64,000 nucleotides of DNA, taken from Galeruca laticollis (Eukaryota; Arthropoda; Insecta; Coleoptera; Chrysomelidae). The DNA is taken from the NCBI GenBank assembly GCA_963921935.1, contig OY998182.1:36238028-36302027 (forward strand). Reading direction: 5' to 3'. The position numbers and the translations under genes are program-made. Of this stretch, positions 34,621 to 45,463 are shown in pieces (position 1 is the first letter of the stretch; each line of letters begins with the position of its first letter). The notes under the pieces are model-generated. The model searched no databases. It had not been told where the DNA came from and saw only the letters and a list, made by a program, of their open reading frames with translations.

Positions 34621-34984
34621 AGTGGCCGACGACGACGACAGGACGATACAGGATTTTTTTTCTAAAAACCATTTTTTCGTGTTGTTCTTGATGAAAAACG
34701 TAAAAATAATTCAAAATATTTTTTTACTGCTTCTTTTGCTGGCATTTGTAAAGTTATCGACTGTTTCGTCTATATCCGATTTTATTTCGATGTTTGTTAT
34801 GTTTTCTTCGATTTTATGCTGATAAAGTGTCCAATTTGCATTTTTATAATGCCATTTTATACTAATGTTTGTATTGGTTGTACTCATGTGATTGATTGCA
34901 GTTATTAATAATTATTGGAGTGTGATCATTATTGTAAATGAAACATAAAATTTCCCAAGTTAGTACAGTTAGTAAATTGATGTT

Positions 34985-35470
34985 ATAAAAGGTAGGTAAG
35001 GTAAGTTGCCGTCTCTTCGGTGCAGAGATTGAGCCTAGTGCATTCCCCAGTGTTTAGAAGACAAAGGCTGCAGACATCTGTAGTTGATAATAGCAATTTG
35101 CCTTGGAAGCCATTTTGCATCCCCATTCGGTGTTTTCGTGGTTGAAATTTCCTATAATAATATGCAGAGGTGTTATTTGAGAGAAGAGATCCGTTAGTCC
35201 TTGACTTGAAATTTCTTTATTGGGGGTATATACACATTGCAAATAAACATTTTTTGTTCAAGGTTTATAGAAACTGCAACAGCTTCTAAACTTGTTTTTA
35301 AAGGTGTTTCTTTGACATCAGCATCCTTTTTTATGTAAATTGCAACTTTTCCACCAGCTATATTTGTGTTTAACATGTTTTTATAGAATTCTGGAAAGCT
35401 GAAAAATATTTAACTTTAGTTATTTTCTTCTCAGTAAAATTTGTTTCCTGTAGTCCTAAAATGAGATGTA
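34985..35470 (-). pseudogene. LINE apurinic-like endonuclease fragment
   Basis: The minus strand reads LHLILGLQETNF near 35460-35430 (the Q-E-T motif), then GKVAIYIKKDADV, FICNVYIPP and IIIGNFNHENTEWGC (the GDFN-H motif with Asn for Asp). It ends with a T-G-E-C-T-R-L-N stretch. Frames shift twice. Position between ORF1 and RT fits one LINE. Confidence 0.75.
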
Positions 35471-35499
35471 GCATAGGTAACTGTGAGTGGAACCTGTTC

Positions 35500-36300
35500 A
35501 GGTTCAACTGAAGAATATAGGTTGAGGTAGTAGATATATTCATAGGTTTGTTTATTAGTAGATTTCCTGGGATGATGATGCGTCACTTTCTATATCTGCA
35601 GACCGAATGCCAATGTGCTTCATGATTCTTGGCCTGAGATGTGTACAGCAGGATTTAATGCCACTTTCCATGAGATAAGGTCGGATTTGGTAAAGTTGCA
35701 AAGCCAAGTTGTCAATATTATCAGTGAATTCCAGAATCATTTTTATGGGATCAGGAGCACCCATTGTATTATCCAGCAAGAGCACCAGTTAATCAAAATC
35801 AAGTGAGCTAGGAGGGGTTTGACTGTTTATAAATGTTTATGCTGGTAGTTGTGACTTTTTGCACCTTTTGAACTCTTCAGCTTTTGTGAGCTTCTTTTTT
35901 TGTTTGGGTTTTATGAATTGTTTTGGGCCCATATTTTCTTCGGGTGTATCTGGCGTAGAGTTAATCTGTTCAATGCATATTTATATCATGGTGTTATGGT
36001 ACATGCATTGATGGAGGCTTTGCAGTTTATGACTTTTGTAACTGAGCTGTATTTTCGGTTAGAAGTTGTGTTTCTGTCAGTATTTGTATTTCAAAGATTT
36101 TATTCCAGATTTGGATTTGTTAGTGTACTTTGAGTAATAGCTGGCAGAAAATCAGGGCACTGGGAGGCGATATGACTGTTTTTTTGCATTTGTAACAGGA
36201 AAGACCGTCTTGTGAAATGTATATATTTGTTAAGGTGTGCCATCAAATGGTAAAGTAATATCTGTGGGAGCTAGGACATGACTATACTTAGGGTTCGACA
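35500..36300 (-). pseudogene. LINE ORF1 fragment with CCHC knuckle
   Basis: 36240-36150 reads GLSCYKCKKNSHIASQCPDF, a C-x2-C-x4-H-x4-C zinc knuckle typical of Jockey ORF1. 35785-35555 continues a low-similarity C-terminal segment. A second, knuckle-less copy of the same stretch lies at 36785-36935. Confidence 0.6.
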
Positions 36301-36339
36301 CCATGAATCTGTAAGAATTTGAAAGGTGGGGGACCCCAC

Positions 36340-36780
36340 AGCACTTAGGTGGCCACAATTAGCCCACTGTGCATCCTTAAGACTTCATTCTAGATCATCA
36401 TCCAGCCTACTTTTTCCAAGTAGGCGATAACGTCGCCTGAAGTAAGCTGCCTCATACTGGCGTATGTTAGTCTGTGCTCACCGAATACAGAAAACCTAAA
36501 TTGAGAGAGTGTCGGACATTCGCAAAGAATGTGTTCGACAGTCTCATCTTGTTCACATCCTCTACAAACTGGAGTGTCTTACAGACCCAGTCTGTGGTGG
36601 TGTTTTCGTAGGTGGCAGTGACCAGTCATAATACCCGTGGCTGTTTGTAGGTTCTACCTGTTCATAGTCACGTATTTTTTGGCTACTTTCCTGTCCAGAT
36701 ATTGTAACAGTTCCTTGTCAAGCCTGCAGCCTTCTGTGTCGTCCCATATGGGCCTTGGGCATTATTTTTAAAGATTACCT
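36340..36780 (-). mobile_element. 3' end of an I/R1-type LINE inserted in ORF1
   Basis: The minus strand encodes VCRGCEQDETVEHILCECP followed by LSQFRFSVFG and VIAYLEKVG, the Cys/His-rich C-terminal segment of I- and R1-type LINE polyproteins. Just upstream DKELLQYLDRKVAKKYV and GIMTGHCHLRKHHHRLG fit the RNase H to C-terminus linker. On both sides lie copies of the same ~130-bp ORF1 stretch. Confidence 0.7.
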
Positions 36781-36784
36781 TCTA

Positions 36785-37480
36785 GGTAATATGGGAGGTG
36801 ATATAACCGTCTTTTTTCCATTTGTAAGAGGAAAGATCGTCTTGTGAAATGTATATATGGTAAGATGTGCCGTCAAATGGTAAAACTTAGGATATGACAA
36901 AAACTTAGTATATGACTATACTCTGGGATCGACGCATTCACTCTTTAAAAAACATAGGCGAGAGTGGGATAAGACCTAACTGTTTCAGTTAATTTATAAG
37001 GATATAGATGGGTATACATTTAAGAAGACCTATCATTGAGACGGAGTAATAAGTCTACAGCCATCAAGTATAGAGTTACCGATTTTAATAAATTTATGTT
37101 TATTCATAAAATTGTCCACTCCTTGTTTATTTATTAGGTATATGCATATTCTACCATTGGAGATTCTTGAGCAAAAAATAATGATTTTGGACCAATCAGG
37201 GACTCCAGTGCATATATGTAATCCTGGAGAAACAATCCATAAATTGTTGGAAAGATAGTTACTTGCTCCTTGTTGGGAAATGTTTGTTGAGTGAGAGCAG
37301 ATACATAAGATGTACTTTGAGACTGGTTGATTCATAACTATACTTTGAGGAGCCCCTGTAGTCAGAAACCACTTGAAAGGTTGTATTTTTGTTTGAAATA
37401 ATACATTTTCTGTGGGAGATTCCTTGCGTTCTGAGGACGGACCTGTCTGCTTGAATATTTTGTATATATAAACAATAAAA
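36785..37480 (-). pseudogene. LINE ORF1 fragment, second part
   Basis: 36788-36935 repeats 36165-36295 (shared GTCTTGTGAAATGTATATAT). 37033-37335 is an open frame (MNQPVSKYILCICSHSTNIS) without known motifs. Likely the N-terminal half of the ORF1 whose knuckle is at 36150-36240. Confidence 0.45.
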
Positions 37481-37761
37481 AACTGGTTTCTGTCTATTAG
37501 ACTAAGCTATCTCTACTTGTTTAAATTCTTTTAAAGTGTGAAATGGAAAAAAGTACATGCAACTTACAGATTGTCACATCTGTCTATGTACTAATAATGT
37601 TTTCATTTTTATTATTCAATTCATTGTTTAGCTAAAATCTTTAGTAAAAGTATATACTTTTTTGGAGACTGTAAGCTGCTGTTGTAGCTTTATTTGTAGG
37701 GAAATCAAAAATAATTGAATGACAAGAGAATTTGACTTGAGTAATTTAAAAAAAATTTATA

Positions 37762-38014
37762 TTTGTGTAAATCAATGATCGTTATGATTTATTATCACAG
37801 TTTTAAAGTTTTTTTTTATTTCTTTCTGATCCTTTCTCGGATTGACTGTAGTGGTTTTATGGAGTTTATATAGAAATAGACAAACTATTTGTGTAAATCA
37901 ATGATCATTATGATTTATTATCACAGTTTTAAAGTTTTTTTTATTTCTTTCTGATCCTTTCTCGGATTGACTGTGGTGGTTTTATGGGGTTTATATAGAA
38001 ATAGACAAACTATT
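37762..38014. repeat. Two 126-bp direct tandem copies
   Basis: TTTGTGTAAATCAATGATC recurs at 37762 and 37888; the copies differ at only a handful of bases. 38015-39444 otherwise shows no genes; a frame at 38087-38305 (-) has no recognised motif. Confidence 0.9.
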
Positions 38015-38643
38015 TTAATATTCTCATTAAAATATTATAATTCTATATTTACACAAACTACGGCTATGCTATTCCAATACGTACTTCTAATCAATAGTCC
38101 ATCCACATAAACTCGAAACAGTTCTGTCATTCACGCTATACTTTTCGTTGACCTGGAACAACTCAGGCAGGGGGAATCTTTTATATACATAAATACTTCC
38201 ATTCCTCTTTAAAATAAGCTCTTCACACTCCAAACTTAAGATTTTTAAAAATTTTAATTGTTTTTTCTTTTTTGAAAATTTTTGTCCTTTCTCTCCATAA
38301 AACACTGTTACTAATCCTTTGGGTACTCACCTTCTCAAAAAAACTTCATTACTAATCAATAATTTGTTTTTTCTTTTCTCAGATACAATATCCCTTGTCT
38401 CTTGATATTTGTATATTATTACAAATGTCATCATTTCATTTTTTAATTGTTACTGTCAAATTAACTTAACCTATAGTGGAGTGTCCAGGGAGTCAAACGA
38501 CCTCAGAATACAATTACTTTGAATGTGTTAATGTATAAATCTTTCTGAATCATGTTTAGTACACAAAGTACTAAAAAGTTTACCCAATTTTTTGTTGCTT
38601 CCTATTATTTATCATTTTTTAAGAAATTTTTTCGTTTTAATTG

Positions 38644-38646
<3 letters not shown>

Positions 38647-38680
<34 letters not shown>
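38647..38680. repeat. AT dinucleotide microsatellite
   Basis: Uninterrupted AT repeat of about 17 units. Confidence 0.9.
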
Positions 38681-38683
<3 letters not shown>

Positions 38684-39526
38684 AATTTTAAATTGTATAC
38701 AATAATTGAAAAGAATACATAATTTTTATGATTTGGACTATTAAGTTTAATATTTATTACCCCAGAAATATATTTATAAAACTTTTTTGCACAAAAATAT
38801 TCTCAGAAGCTCGTCATACATCAGATTATATGTAAACATTTTAATATAACTTATTAAAAATGCAATCCAGCAGGTTTTATAATTATTCGTTCAAAGTAAT
38901 TGTATTCCAAGATTTTTATATTTCAGGTGCTTAAGGTACTAAATATTTCACTCGCGTCCGTATGTAACAGTTCTTATTACTATTAACACTCACCTTAATA
39001 TTACTTTATTTAATTAAATACTATAATTATAATAATAACAATATTGAACTCACCTATATATATATTTGTTATTATTAGAAAACTAGAAAACATAATAATA
39101 TATGTATAGATGTATATCATAGAAATTTTCATCTAGAAATAAAAAAGTTTGCAAACTAATAAAAGTATTGGAAACAGTTTTTTAAACACATAAATGTCAT
39201 ATCTTATGTAAACAATAATTAATTTATTCCCATTACTCATTAATAGAGTAAATTATTTACCTATAATAATTGCAATAAGAATGTTTGCCATTTTATCATA
39301 ACATTATTGAAATTATCATTCAATACGCTCATTTACCACATTCTTCCATAACTTGTGTGTTGTTTTGTTGAATATTTCATTTAAAATTTCAATATCTACT
39401 ACCTACAAAATACAAAGATACATACTGAAAAAAAAACGTAATATACAGGGTGGGGCACTACATACGGCACGGAACCGGATGCTCAAACCACAACAATTTA
39501 AAAAAATATTTTGACAAATATATGTA

Positions 39527-41542
39527 CAGTAGAACCCCGATTATCCGTGCGCGTTTTATCCGGGCGGCGGATTCTCCATGCGGCATGTTAAATTGGTCAT
39601 CCGTGCGCTGATTATCCGTGTCTGTTGGCCAGAGGTTGGCGCGTGAACATTGAATGCACCGCGCAGACGCTCGTCTCGTACAGACGTTCGTTTCGGGGAA
39701 TCCCGAATTTACATACATATGTGTTTACTTATTATTTTCGTCAACTATTAACAGTATCAACCCGACTCGTTAAACACGCACAAAATGCAGCGTACCGGTG
39801 CTAACGAAAAGCGTAAACGCAATGTATTATCTTTAGAACAAAAAATGGAAATTTTAAAACAATTTGAAAAAAAGAAAGATGTTGCTTTATTGGCTAAAAC
39901 ATATAACATTGGAAAACAAACGGTTCGCGACATTGTGAAGAATAAAGCCAAGTTACAGAGCTACCTAAAGCTGATAGTGTAAAAGCTATTTCTGACAGGA
40001 AGTCTCTAAAAGGATCTACTTTTCATAAACTTGATGATGCTATGACCAAGTGGTTCTTACAAAAAATATCGGAAGGGGTTCCAATATCAGGATCGATGTG
40101 TGCTAGGCAAGCACAAAAGTTTCACGAGCAATTGAAAATTAAAGGAAACTTCTCTGCTTCTTCCGGTTGGCTATACAGATTTAAAAAACGTCATGGAATA
40201 CGACAATTAGCTATTCAAGGGGAGAAATTAAGTGCCGATGATGTAGCTATGGTTGAATTTTGCTATGATTTGGAAAATCTTATAACGGAGCATGACCTAA
40301 AACCCGAGCAAGTGTATAATGGCGACGAAACTGGACTTTATTGGAAAGCAATGCCGAAGAGAACACTTGCTGCAGGCTCAGAAACTAGTGCACCAGGTTA
40401 GCTTTATTTTTTTATTTAGGTTTCAAAGTAAGCAAAGACTGTTTAACAGTGTTATGCTGTGCTAATGCATCAGGAAGCCATAAGCTTAGGCTAGCTGTCA
40501 TACGAAAATCAAAAAATCCGAGGGCTTTTAAAAATGTAAAAACACTGCCAGTTGATTATTATAATCGAATATAAGGATGGATCGAGTGATTTTTAAAAAG
40601 TGGTTTTTTGAAAAATTTATACCACAAGTTAAAACTTATTTGCAAGAAAATAATCTTCCACCCAAGGCTGTACTGTTACTGGATAATGTTCCATCGCATC
40701 CTGATGTAGACCAACTAAAATCAGCAGATGGGAACATATTCGTAGCATATTTTCCTCCTAATGTGACATCTATTGCCCAGCCCATGGACCAAGGTGTTAT
40801 AGAGACCATGAAGAGGCTTTATAGGAAAGACCTTATGCTCCAATTGTTGGGAGAATGTGACTTTATGGGATTTTGGAAACGTCTGAATTTGAAAGAAGCA
40901 ATTTATGCTGTAGCTCGCGCTTGGAGTGAAGTGAAAGAGACTAACATTAAAAGAGCATTTGATAAAATTATGACCTTAACAGCAGATGAAGAAGATTGTA
41001 CTCAAGATGAAAATGAGTTATCAATCGAAGACATCGCATCTATAGCCTCACAAATCAAAGGCTTGGAAGAAATAGATAACGCAAAAATACAGGAATGGCT
41101 AGAATGTGATCACGACGAAAAAGGGTATCAGAATATTATTGACGAAGATTATCTAAATAACCAGACCTCTGCAGAAAGTTCTGACAAAAGTAGTGATGAC
41201 GATGAAAATAATGTCATCATCAAAACAAGTCATAGAGAAGCAGGAGATGCAGTAAATGTACTTATCCATTACTTTGAAACAAACAAAAAATTACTGATTT
41301 TTTTTGTAAGTGCTTTTATTAACGTTTTTAGTTATTACTGTTCATATACGTTGTATTATGTTTTAATATTAAAACTTTTGTTTTTTGTTACATGTATGTA
41401 TCACGTTTCTTTTATTCTTTTGATATGCATTTGTGTACATAGATTATTAAAGAAATAAAAATGAAGTTTTTGGATTATCCGTGTTTTCGATTATCCGGCA
41501 AAGGTCCGGTCCCAGCAGGCCCGGATAATCGAGGTTCTACTG
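39527..41542 (+). mobile_element. Tigger (pogo group) transposon
   Basis: A 2.0-kb element with ends CAGTAGAACCCCGATTATCC / GGATAATCGAGGTTCTACTG, each flanked by TA (39525-39526, 41543-41544). This is the classic Tigger terminus and target. It carries one transposase gene (39785-41458) in two or three frames. It sits inside the left TIR of the 39445-46303 element. It is one of the least eroded copies in the window. Confidence 0.93.
39785..41458 (+). pseudogene. Tigger transposase, frame-broken
   Basis: 39785-39982: ANEKRKRNVLSLEQKMEILK and AKTYNIGKQTVRDIV, the CENP-B/psq helix-turn-helix. 40042-40401: second DNA-binding domain (ASSGWLYRFKKRHGI) and YNGDETGLYWKAMP, the first catalytic Asp. 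40577-41458: VLLLDNVPSHP (second Asp), SIAQPMDQGVIETMKRLYRK (third Asp) and an acidic C-terminus. Breaks near 39980, 40400 and 40574 prevent a full protein, while all three catalytic Asp are intact. The final ~60 residues are hydrophobic, unlike the family. Confidence 0.9.
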
Positions 41543-42576
41543 TAGGTCCATAAGAGCTACATTTTTAAATATGTATAAATATACAGAGTGGTTCTAAAAA
41601 TGTTATGCAAATTAAGCTTTTGGTGAGATCTGGTAAAAGTTAAACAAATCTACCAATTTAAAATCACAGGAAACTGTTTTATTTAACATTTTTTTCATTT
41701 TCGCGCCGAAAAGAAGATGTCGCAAGTCCGACATGTCGTAAACAGGGAAAGAAAAAGTTCCATTATTAAATTAGCCTAAGACATTTTAAACTTTTGTTGA
41801 GATATACAACATTTTCCAGTTAAAATTTTCTAATCAATGTTTTTGGACTACGATATTTTGTTCAATATTATTATTTCTTTCTCCCGTAAAATTAGCTCGA
41901 ATGGACTTATGACTTTTGAAAAGTAGGGTAACGCTATCAAAGTTATATTTTTTAAAGGAATAACTTGTATATTATCACATTTTCGAATTAAACGAAAAAA
42001 AAATAATGTCTGTTTCTTAAGGATTCCCTATACCTATCTTTTATGGTTTTCGAAATATCTTGTTTTTTCTCGAAATTCAGTAAATCACAAAAAAAAATGA
42101 CGATGATGTGGGTTGGAATGAAAAAAAATGCCTTGGATCATTTGATTTGACGCCTTTGGGCTACTTTTTGCAATCTTTAGGATTATGTATAAATGTACAG
42201 GATATTCCAAAAAGTGCAAAATATTATGGACTCCTGCTAACTTGAAAAATATGTTCATTCTAGAACACCCAGTATTTTTTTATCCTAACCGATACAGTAA
42301 ACGATTCTCTTTCAAACAGTGTTAGGGTTCCCTATAGCCAAGTTGGGTATTTTTCGCGTAATCAATAGAAAACATATTTAAAGTCAGCTCTGTGTCTTTC
42401 TCTTATGTTATAAAGGAGTAATAAGCTGTGTATTATTTTAAACAATACTTTAAATATTAAATTTCAGTTTAATATTGAAATTACTGCAGCCAAATTATTC
42501 AATTTCATGACATAATTAAAATAATAGACAACACGAGAAAATAATTTTTCCTACTACCCCTATAGAAAGTACACAC

Positions 42577-42602
42577 TTTCCTCCCTCAAATCAGGGAGGA
42601 AA
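42577..42602. other. Left Crypton hairpin (candidate recombinase site)
   Basis: Arms TTTCCTCCCT and AGGGAGGAAA around CAAATC. It overlaps the left copy of the flanking 13-bp direct repeat. Role inferred from layout only. Confidence 0.45.
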
Positions 42603-42907
42603 CTCATACTTTTTCTCCCCCTCATTTCAAGTAAGTTGTAAACGATGAAACTTGTGAATTCATTATATTCATCTTGCTTCCATAATTTCTAGAACATCCT
42701 GTATATCCTGTTTTTTGGTAAAAATCAAACATTAATGTTACTTCAACGTAGTTCTTCAATACAAATTTCAACTTCAGGAATCTTAGATATACGTTTTTTG
42801 AGTTCAGAATAAGAAAAGCATAGTATGCTGTGGCTCACTGACAATAAACACGGCGATTGACTTTTGAGGTGCGCTACATTCATTAAACTTAGTTGAATTT
42901 TTGAAAA

Positions 42908-44101
42908 ATGGAGAGCGATTCAAGTGATTTTGAATTTCCAAATACACCTCCTAATATTAAGGAACAAGCCAACATAGCGTCATTAACCTTACTACCACAA
43001 AAATCTAAAGACAGGTATGAAAAACAATATGCACAATATAAGCAATGGGCTGAAAACAAGATACATAAATATTCAGAGAATGTTTTACTGGCATATTTTT
43101 CAGTACAAGGAAAATCATTAAAAGCTTCAACACTATTCAATGCTACGCACAATGATACAAATGAAGGACAATGTCAGCACAATGATACAAATGAAGGACA
43201 ATGTCGATATTAAGTATCCAAAGTTGATTGCATTTCTAAAACGTCAAAATGCCGGATACAAACCAAATAAAGCTAAAACTTTTACAAGAGAAGAAATAAA
43301 AACATTCTTAATGGAAGCCCCCGATGATGTTTTTTTATTAATGAAGGTAAGAAATGTAATCCCATGCAAATAATTTAATTTTTGATATAAAATATTCATA
43401 GGTAGTCCTTGTTATTAGAATTTCTGGAGCATGTCGATGTGATGAGCTTATTAAAATGACTATGAATGATATTGAAGAGAAAGACAATCTTTTAGTTATA
43501 AATATCCACACTTCAAAAATGTATAAACAACGAACTTTCATTATCAATACTACAACAGGTAACGGCCCAAATTTTGTTCAAATCGTTAAAAAGTATATCT
43601 GTCTACGTCCTAAAACAGCATAAACGATTGTTGGTATGCTTTAAAGCAGGCAAATGTATAAATCAAGTGGTTGGCAAAAATAGTATATCCAAAATACCAC
43701 AAAAAATTGCAGAATATCTCAATCTTCCAAATGCCGAACATTATACAGGGCACAGTTTCAGAAGAACTTCAGCAACTCTGTTAGTAAACGCTGGTGGGGA
43801 TATTTTAGCTCTAAAACAGCATGGCGGTTGGAAATCAACCAATATCGCAGAAGGTTATGTAGAACAATCTTACACAAAAAAAAGAAAAATTTCTGATCAA
43901 ATTATGGGAAATAATGTAGAACCTGAACTTGATCAAAATCAGCCAAGCACTTCTAGAAGTTACCACCATTACAATGTGCTAAGCGAAAATATTTCAAATA
44001 CTAAAGCTCCTGTTCAAACCCTATCTTCTTCCAATGGTGTTCATATAAGTGCTGCTCAAAACTGCACATTCAATATTAACATAAATAATTCTAAAATATA
44101 G
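42908..44101 (+). pseudogene. Crypton tyrosine recombinase gene
   Basis: Start ATG at 42908 (MESDSSDFEFPNTPPNIKEQ). An N-terminal SAM-like DNA-binding part (YEKQYAQYKQWAENK) is followed by IAFLKRQNAGYKPNKAKTF. The intron 43347-43401 is GTAAGA...TTCATAG, phase 0. The catalytic part shows RISGACRCDEL (first Arg), HSFRRTSATLL (His and second Arg), HGGWKS and AEGYVEQS (candidate Tyr). A one-base loss near 43137, a 30-bp in-tandem duplication (43149-43208) and a frameshift near 43612 break it. AATAAA follows at 44153. Confidence 0.8.
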
Positions 44102-44329
44102 TTAAACAATACTATGTACTTAATTGTATAACATATATTGATAAATTTGTTTAATAAATAATTCTTGTGTTCTTAATTATATTCGTTACCTATTTGTGTC
44201 GTAAATAAATTTTCAAAAAAAGGTGGATAGGAGGAAAAATCATATGTATCACATGGGAGTAAAGTGTCTTTTCCTCCCTTGGATGTTTATTGCCCTCCGC
44301 TTCGCGTCGGGCAGTAAACTACATCCTGC

Positions 44330-44356
44330 GGGAGGAAAAGTGGCACTTTCCTCCCT
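44330..44356. other. Right Crypton hairpin (candidate recombinase site)
   Basis: GGGAGGAAAAGTG and CACTTTCCTCCC pair with one bulge. Overlaps the right copy of the direct repeat. A second GC-rich hairpin (GCCC...CGC/GCG...GGGC, 44292-44312) lies just inside. Confidence 0.45.
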
Positions 44357-44519
44357 AGTAATACAAATAGCTATTAATTACATGTTACAACAAAAGACCA
44401 ACATAAACAGAATACAATAAACAAGATCTAGTAATGACAATACATTTTTATTGAAATTAACAGTGAGTTTAATTTAAAACACTAATACATTTTTAAACAA
44501 ACTCAAACTAACAACTAAA

Positions 44520-45463
44520 GAAGGTGTTCAAAATGATGACCATCTTGTTCAATACACAATTGAACTCTTTTAAAAAAAATGTTTTCAACTTCCCTTAACA
44601 TCTGAGGTGATACTATTGCGAAAGCTGCTCTTATTCTCACTTTCATGTCATCTGGAGTGTTCGACTTGGTATTATCAACAATAGATTTAGTGTATCCTCA
44701 TAAAAAGAAATTGATAGGCATTAAATCTGGGGATCCTTGTGCCCATTTATGTGGTCCACCTCTACCAATCCATTTTCGTGGAAATAACCTATTTAAACAA
44801 TTTCTTCTTCTTAAATTGATATGGAATGAAACACCATCTAACTGGATCCACATTCTTCGTCTTACTACTAATGGAATGCCTTCCAAAAGCTCAGGAAGTT
44901 GACGCAGTAAGAACCTACGAAATTTTGCAGCATTTAAATTTCCATTAAAAAAGTAAGGACCTATCACCTTCTCCTACTATTCCTCCCCATACATTCAATG
45001 ACCATCGTTTTTGATGGTCGAGTGTCCGGATATATTGGGGATTTTCATTACTGCAGTAATGAAAATTATGTCTGTTCACTACACCATTGCTATGGAATGT
45101 GGCTTTATTAGTAAACATAACAAATTCAAAAAAGTTTTTATTTTTGTGGATATGCTTCATCTACTTATTCCTATTTCTTGACTAATGTCTTTGGCTTATA
45201 TGAGGATTTTCTACAAGTGAACCAATTACTTGGAATTCAATATTCTCATTGCCTACAATTGTACTTTGTTTATTGGATTTTTCATAAGATACACTTCCAG
45301 TATTTCGAAATGTGTTGAGTAACTTGTGAAAATTTTCCTTTTTCGGATGGTTCCTGTCAGGGCATTTTTGCACATATACACGTAAAGCTAATAAGCAACT
45401 TTCTAGACACTCACCCAATACTAAAATCATGTCAATTCTTTCTTGCATTGAATACGTTTTCAT
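44520..45463 (-). pseudogene. Mariner-like transposase (DUF4817 type), broken
   Basis: 45463-45182: MKTYSMQERIDMILVLGEC and the helix-turn-helix region (FHKLLNTFRNTGSVSYEKSN). 45160-44945: NKATFHSNGVVNRHNFHYCS (first Asp position reads Asn-Lys instead of Asp-Glu) and SLNVWGGIVG. 44967-44698: IGPYFFNGNL, IQLDGVSFH (second Asp) and GSPDLMPINFF (third Asp). Same family as 50837-51879. At least two frameshifts. Confidence 0.8.

Larger units (their letters stand above)
32200..37500 (-). mobile_element. Jockey-like non-LTR retrotransposon, fragmented
   Basis: Right to left: ORF1 remnants (35500-37480), endonuclease (34985-35470), reverse transcriptase (32700-33540) and 3' end (from ~32200). A ~170-bp tandem array lies between RT and endonuclease, and a foreign LINE 3' end lies inside ORF1. 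Stops are frequent. The assignment to the Jockey group rests on RT motifs and the CCHC knuckle of ORF1; the exact clade is uncertain. Confidence 0.7.
42574..44356 (+). mobile_element. Crypton with tyrosine recombinase, copy 2
   Basis: Bounded by 13-bp direct repeats CACTTTCCTCCCT at 42574-42586 and 44344-44356. Each end also forms a hairpin: TTTCCTCCCT-6-AGGGAGGAAA (42577-42602) and GGGAGGAAAAGTG/CACTTTCCTCCC (44330-44355). It encodes a tyrosine recombinase gene with a 55-bp intron. No TIRs of transposon type, as expected for Cryptons. It lies in the interior of a mariner-like element. Confidence 0.75.

Noticed and set aside
38087..38305. 72-codon minus-strand frame as a gene
   Set aside because: No motif, no splice context and low-complexity Lys-rich start. 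Probably chance.
44289..44320. GC-rich hairpin as a transcription terminator
   Set aside because: It lies beyond the Crypton polyadenylation signal, and hairpin terminators do not apply to eukaryotic genes. It may belong to the element end.
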